Positions 60,236 through 64,000 of a stretch of DNA of 64,000 nucleotides are shown piece after piece (position 1 is the first letter of the stretch; each line of letters begins with the position of its first letter). The notes beneath the pieces are model-generated. The model worked only from the letters and a program-made list of their open reading frames with translations. It did no database searches and was not told where the DNA came from. The DNA is taken from NCBI RefSeq assembly GCF_024346355.1, contig NZ_JAGQCU010000013.1, positions 1 to 64,000 on the forward strand. Reading direction: 5' to 3'. The stretch comes from Cyanobium sp. ATX 6A2 (GTDB lineage: Bacteria > Cyanobacteriota > Cyanobacteriia > PCC-6307 > Cyanobiaceae). The position numbers were made by a program, and so were the translations under genes.

Positions 60236-60772
60236 TCAGGGCCCGGCTGGTCGGTCCTGGCACAGCCGGCGCCACTGGGGACAGAGGCTGGCCAGGGCAG
60301 CGCCGTGGGGCTCCAGCCAGTCCGTTCTGGCCAGCTCGAAGTCGTTGAAGTCGAATCCGGGCGCCACCGTGCAGCTCACCAGGCCCCAGGAGCTGGCTGG
60401 TGCCGGTTCGGCGGCAAACCAGCTGCCGGCCGGCACCACATGCTGCGGGCGCTCCCCGGCCGCCAGGTTCAAGCCCAGCCGCGTGCGGCGCACCGAGCCG
60501 GCCGGGCAGAGCTCGTAGACCAGCAGCCCACCGCCGCCATGGTGATGCCAGGCCTCATCGGAGTGGATGCGGTGCCAGAGGGAGCATTCCCCCGCCGCCA
60601 GCAGAAACAGGATGGCGGTGCTGGCGGCCCGAGGCCCGCGCGGGGTCTGCACCTGGGCGCTGGCGCGGTAGGTCTCCCGGTAATGGCCGCCCTCCGGGTG
60701 GGGCAGCAGCTCCAGCGCCCGGATCAGGTGATCCGGATCCGGCGGGGGGAGCTGGAGCTGTGGGGCCCGCAC
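60236..60772 (-). CDS. Cupin (DUF985) family protein
   Basis: The 178-residue single cupin domain protein has LELLPHPEGGHYRETYRA, the DUF985 entry, then STAILFLLAAGECSLWHRIHSDEAWHHHGGGGLLVYEL with the metal-binding His cluster. QHVVPAGSWFAAEP and LVSCTVAPGFDFNDFELA complete the pattern. Relatives include epimerase-like and sugar-binding cupins; substrate unknown. Start is GTG at 60772, directly abutting the ileS stop codon, so it is translated with ileS from one mRNA. Confidence 0.9.
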   Translation of the reverse strand: MRAPQLQLPPPDPDHLIRALELLPHPEGGHYRETYRASAQVQTPRGPRAASTAILFLLAAGECSLWHRIHSDEAWHHHGGGGLLVYELCPAGSVRRTRLGLNLAAGERPQHVVPAGSWFAAEPAPASSWGLVSCTVAPGFDFNDFELARTDWLEPHGAALASLCPQWRRLCQDRPAGP

Positions 60773-63757
60773 TCAGCCCTCCAGCACGGCCACGCAGCGG
60801 CCGCAGAGACTGGGGTGGGCGCTGTGCCGGCCGATGTCGGTTTCGTAGTGCCAGCAGCGCTCGCATTTCCGGCCTGCGGCACGGGCCACCCGCACGCGCA
60901 CGCCGCCCTCCTCGGCCTGGCGCAGCACCACCCCAGCCGGAGCTTCGTCGCCGAGATGCAGGGCTGACACCAGCAGCCAGTCGGCCAGGTTGTCCACCTC
61001 CGGATGGGGGGAGCTCTGCAGCCAGGTCAGGGCCGCGGCCAGATCGGTGCCGCTGCTGCCATCGCCATCGCCGCTGGGCACCAGCTCCACCTGCACCTGG
61101 GCTTCCAGGGAGGCCCCCAGTTCTCCTTGGGCCCGGCAGCTCTCCAGCTGGCGGTTCACCAGGGCCCGCAGCTCCAGGATGGCGTCCATCGGCGCCGCCA
61201 CGGCCGGGTTGTTCCAGGGCTCGGGCGCTTCCGGCCAGCCCCGTTCAAACACCGAGGCCTCGGCCACCGGGTAGGGCAGGTTCTGCCAGATGTCCTCGGC
61301 CATGTGGCACAACACCGGCGCGATCAGGCCGGCCAGCCGCTCTGCCACCAGGCTCAGCACCGTCTGGCAACTCCGGCGCCTGAACTCGCCGGCGGCGCTC
61401 ACGTAGAGGCGGTCCTTGGCGATGTCGAGGTACACGTTCGAGAGGTCCACCACGCAGAAGTTCTGCAGGGCCTGGAAGAAGCGATAGAACTCGAAGCGCT
61501 CGAACTCGCCCGTCACAGCCTCGATCAGGGTGGCGGTGCGCTGCAGCATCCATTGATCGAGCAGCGGCAGCTCGGCGTGGGGGATCGCATCGCCCCCCTC
61601 GGCCCGGGGTCTGGGGTCGAAGTCGTGCAGGTTGCCCAGCAGATAGCGGGCCGTGTTGCGCACCTTGCGGTAGACGTCGGCCAGCTGCTTCACAATCCCC
61701 GGGCCCAGGGGCACATCGGCGGAATAGTCCACCGAGCTCACCCACAGCCGCAGCACATCGGCGCCGTAGGCGGGCTGCTGTTTCTGGTTGCTGCCGCCCT
61801 CCACCAGCACTGCCGGGTCCACCACGTTGCCCAGCGACTTGCTCATCTTGCGGCCCTGTTCATCGAGGGCGAAGCCGTGGGTGAGCACTCGCCTGTAGGG
61901 GGCGTGCCCGTTGACGGCCACCGAGGTGAGCAGGCTGCTCTGGAACCAGCCCCGGTGCTGGTCGCTGCCCTCGAGATACAGATCGGCTGGGTAGCCGAGG
62001 GCGGGCCCATGGCTGCCGCTGTTCTTCAGTCCGCCCAGCACGCCGGCCCAGGACGAACCCGAGTCGAACCACACGTCCATGGTGTCGGTGCCCTTGCGCC
62101 ATTCACCCGCCTCGCCGGCCAGCTCCGGTGGCAGCAGGCCCGCCTCGTCGCGCTGCCACCACACGTCGCTGCCGTGCTCGGCGATCAATGCCTGGATGTG
62201 GGCCAGGGTGGCCTCCGTGAGCAGCACCTCCCCGGTTTCGCGGTGATAGAACACGGGGATCGGCACGCCCCAGCTGCGCTGGCGGCTGATGCACCAGTCG
62301 CCCCGCTCGCTCACCATCGCCTCGATGCGGTTGCGGCCGCTGGCCGGCAGCCACTCCACCTGGGCAATGGCCTCCAGAGCCGCGCTGCGGAAGCCTTCCA
62401 CCGAGGCGAACCACTGTTCGGTGGCGCGGAAGATCGTGGGTTTCTTGGTACGCCAGTCGTAGGGATAGCGGTGCGCGTAGCGCTCCTCGCGCAGCAGGGT
62501 GCCGGTGGCCTTGAGGGCCTCGATGATGGTGGGGTTGGCGTCCTTGAGCACGTTGGTGCCGGCGAAGGGCCCAGCCTCTTCGGTGAGGGTGCCGGACTCA
62601 TCCACCGGACAGAGCACCGGCAGGCCGTATTTTTTGCCGGTGTTGAAGTCGTCCACGCCGTGGCCGGGGGCGGTGTGCACCAGGCCCGTGCCGGTTTCAG
62701 TGGTGATGTAGTCGCCGCCCATCACCACCTGGCCGCGGCGCTCCAGCAGCGGATGGCGGTACACGACTCCATCCAGTTCCTCGCCCTTCAGGGAGACCAG
62801 GGGCTTGAGGGCCAGGCCGAGGGTCTGCTGCAGACCTTCCACCAGCTCGCTCGCCACCACCAGGTGGTTGGAGAGGCTGTCGCCGCCGTTCACCGCGCAG
62901 ATGCTGTAGTCGAGCCGGCCGTGCACCGACACGGCCAGGTTGGCGGGCAGGGTCCAGGGGGTGGTGGTCCAGATCGCCAGCGAGAGGGTGATCGGCCTGC
63001 CGCTGGCGTTCATCTGGCCGCTGTTCTCGGCTTCGATGCCCACGGCCCTGAGTTGGCTGGCCAGGGCCGTGGGCACGGCCTCCACCGGGAAGGCCACATA
63101 CACGCTCGGCGACGTGTGGCCCTCGGGATACTCGAGCTCGGCTTCCGCGAGGGCCGTGCGTGAGCTGGGGCTCCAGTGCACTGGTTTCAGCCCGCGGTAG
63201 ATGTGGCCGGCCAGCACCATGGCGCCGAACACACCGATCTGGGCGGCCTCGTAGGGCGTCTGCAGGGTGAGGTACGGGGCATCCCAGTCGGCCCAGATGC
63301 CCCAGCGCTGGAAGCCTGTCTTCTGGCCCTTCACCTGCTCGAGGGCATAGGCGTGCGCTTTCTGGCGCAGGCTCAGGGGCGTGAGCTCGGCCCGTTCGCT
63401 GCTCTTCAGGCCCTGGAGCACCTTGAGTTCGATCGGCAGGCCGTGGCAGTCCCAGCCCGGCACGAAGCGCGCCTTGCGGCCCTGCAGCAGAGCTGTCTTG
63501 TTGATGATGTCCTTGAGGATCTTGTTGAGGGCGTGGCCCACGTGCAGCGCCCCGTTGGCGTAGGGCGGCCCGTCGTGCAGGGTGAAGGGCGCGCCGGGGT
63601 TCTCGCGGCTGAGGCGCTCGTAGATCCGCCGCTCGGCCCAGAACGCCTGGATTTCCGGCTCCCGCGCCTTGGCGTTCGCCCGCATCGCAAAGGGCGTCTG
63701 CAGCAGGTTGAGGGTGTCCTTGTAGGAGATCGGCTCGGACGCGGGCCTGGCGGTCAC
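60773..63757 (-). CDS. ileS: Isoleucine--tRNA ligase
   Basis: The 994-residue class I synthetase charges tRNA-Ile. HDGPPYANGALHVGHALNKILKD contains the HIGH motif (HVGH, residues 72-75), VPGWDCHGLPIE follows, then the editing domain with WTTTPWTLPANLAV and TAPGHGVDDFNTG, and KMSKSLGNVVDP. The anticodon-binding domain ends in a Zn finger, CERCWHYETDIGRH...CGRC, of the bacterial IleS type. Start is GTG at 63757. The cupin gene follows with no gap. The neighbour upstream is 25 bp away on the same strand. Confidence 0.98.
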   Translation of the reverse strand: MTARPASEPISYKDTLNLLQTPFAMRANAKAREPEIQAFWAERRIYERLSRENPGAPFTLHDGPPYANGALHVGHALNKILKDIINKTALLQGRKARFVPGWDCHGLPIELKVLQGLKSSERAELTPLSLRQKAHAYALEQVKGQKTGFQRWGIWADWDAPYLTLQTPYEAAQIGVFGAMVLAGHIYRGLKPVHWSPSSRTALAEAELEYPEGHTSPSVYVAFPVEAVPTALASQLRAVGIEAENSGQMNASGRPITLSLAIWTTTPWTLPANLAVSVHGRLDYSICAVNGGDSLSNHLVVASELVEGLQQTLGLALKPLVSLKGEELDGVVYRHPLLERRGQVVMGGDYITTETGTGLVHTAPGHGVDDFNTGKKYGLPVLCPVDESGTLTEEAGPFAGTNVLKDANPTIIEALKATGTLLREERYAHRYPYDWRTKKPTIFRATEQWFASVEGFRSAALEAIAQVEWLPASGRNRIEAMVSERGDWCISRQRSWGVPIPVFYHRETGEVLLTEATLAHIQALIAEHGSDVWWQRDEAGLLPPELAGEAGEWRKGTDTMDVWFDSGSSWAGVLGGLKNSGSHGPALGYPADLYLEGSDQHRGWFQSSLLTSVAVNGHAPYRRVLTHGFALDEQGRKMSKSLGNVVDPAVLVEGGSNQKQQPAYGADVLRLWVSSVDYSADVPLGPGIVKQLADVYRKVRNTARYLLGNLHDFDPRPRAEGGDAIPHAELPLLDQWMLQRTATLIEAVTGEFERFEFYRFFQALQNFCVVDLSNVYLDIAKDRLYVSAAGEFRRRSCQTVLSLVAERLAGLIAPVLCHMAEDIWQNLPYPVAEASVFERGWPEAPEPWNNPAVAAPMDAILELRALVNRQLESCRAQGELGASLEAQVQVELVPSGDGDGSSGTDLAAALTWLQSSPHPEVDNLADWLLVSALHLGDEAPAGVVLRQAEEGGVRVRVARAAGRKCERCWHYETDIGRHSAHPSLCGRCVAVLEG

Positions 63758-63781
63758 GGGGCCGGATGCAGCAACAACGGA

Positions 63782-64000
63782 TTATCCCGTCCGGCTCGAG
63801 GCATTGGCGTCGTCGTCGCTGCCCGCGTTCTCGCTGTCCCCGCCCTCTGTGTTCTCGCCCTCGCTCGCCTCGATCAGGGCATCGATCTCGGTGAACGAGG
63901 TCACGACCTGGGGATCGCCGCTGGAGGCTGCCTGGGTGGATGGGTCCGTCCCCGCGGGCTCGGTGATGGGCTGCTCGGGCCGCACCCAGCGCTTGCCGGA
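63782..64000 (-). CDS. Partial gene at right edge: acidic C-terminal tail
   Basis: Only the last 72 residues are visible. The frame is open to the window edge, where it reads SGKRWVRPEQP. The rest is Ser/Glu/Asp-rich and low complexity (ALIEASEGENTEGGDSENAGSDD) with no recognisable domain, so the identity cannot be stated. It is on the same strand as ileS with a 25-bp gap, probably upstream in the same transcript. Confidence 0.6.
   Translation of the reverse strand, partial: SGKRWVRPEQPITEPAGTDPSTQAASSGDPQVVTSFTEIDALIEASEGENTEGGDSENAGSDDDANASSRTG

Noticed and set aside
61004-63163. Open frame of 719 codons on the plus strand
   Set aside because: It lies opposite ileS with no recognisable motif and the same low-complexity His/Gly/Ala composition as other antisense shadows.
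1-64000. CRISPR arrays, insertion sequences and rRNA genes
   Set aside because: I looked for regularly spaced repeats, transposase motifs and rRNA core sequences and saw none.

Overview
The window is chromosomal DNA of a high-GC picocyanobacterium, most like Cyanobium or freshwater/halotolerant Synechococcus. This rests on four photosystem II small-subunit genes (psbK, psbI, psbN, psbH), the nitrogen regulator ntcA, many cyanobacterial DUF families (DUF1997, DUF3084, DUF3146, DUF3155, DUF3177, DUF3181, DUF3769, DUF4079), ThyX in place of ThyA, and very GC-rich wobble positions over most of the sequence. No database search was possible; family names come from recognising motifs and overall protein character.

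Left arm, 1 to about 6.1 kb: an accessory island of visibly lower GC. Bases 1-4353 form an integron gene-cassette array. Short plus-strand genes are separated by six attC recombination sites (1022-1106, 1697-1773, 2057-2145, 2656-2744, 3299-3383, 4268-4359). Each site has outer R''/R' boxes of the form RYYYAAC...GTTRRRY (some degenerate) around an imperfect inverted repeat. The cassettes carry two unclassified membrane proteins, a small PLDc_N-like membrane protein and three toxin-antitoxin modules of different types (RelE/ParE-like, RHH + RelE-like, RHH + PIN/VapC-like). The integrase and attI are not in the window and would be expected to the left. Next to the array lies a minus-strand FAD-dependent amine-oxidase/phytoene-desaturase-like gene, whose stop codon coincides with the last attC crossover point.

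From 6.2 kb to the right edge is densely packed core genome. 6.2-14.7 kb: rdgB, a phosphohexomutase, a TM0106-type putative nuclease, a YgfZ-like protein, pyrE, a secreted protein, a CAU tRNA, a CNNM/CBS protein and a Gfo/Idh/MocA oxidoreductase. 14.7-22.1 kb: a GH15/phosphorylase-kinase-like protein, a WecB/TagA glycosyltransferase, psbK, tgt, cobS and a histidine kinase. 22.1-37.1 kb: DUF3155, an esterase, purH, DUF4079, DUF1997, ispH, sfsA, murJ, two small proteins, tRNA-Arg(ACG), glyA, a WecA/MraY-type transferase, cinA, leuC and leuD. 37.1-44.8 kb: an LptD-like DUF3769 protein, psbI, a GH38 alpha-mannosidase, psbN, psbH, tatA, pth and DUF3146. 44.8-54.9 kb: a YqgF-like protein, DUF3084, ntcA, a degenerate CobO-like protein, dcd, thyX, a thioredoxin, a NIL/ferredoxin protein, membrane proteins, a lytic transglycosylase and glmM. 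54.9-64 kb: a GlcNAc-kinase-like protein, ictB, trmB, a FIST protein, DUF3177, small proteins, ileS and a partial gene at the edge.

Functional themes in the core are envelope biogenesis (murJ, WecA-like, WecB-like, LptD-like, glmM, sugar kinase, lytic transglycosylase), nucleotide metabolism (rdgB, pyrE, purH, dcd, thyX), translation (two tRNAs, tgt, pth, trmB, ileS) and photosystem II small subunits. The strongest unusual signal is the integron array. Secondary signals are a tgt reading frame whose conserved N-terminus precedes any usual start codon, an intrinsic terminator for psbK embedded in the opposing glycosyltransferase gene, and a pair of strong hairpins upstream of the DUF3155 gene.
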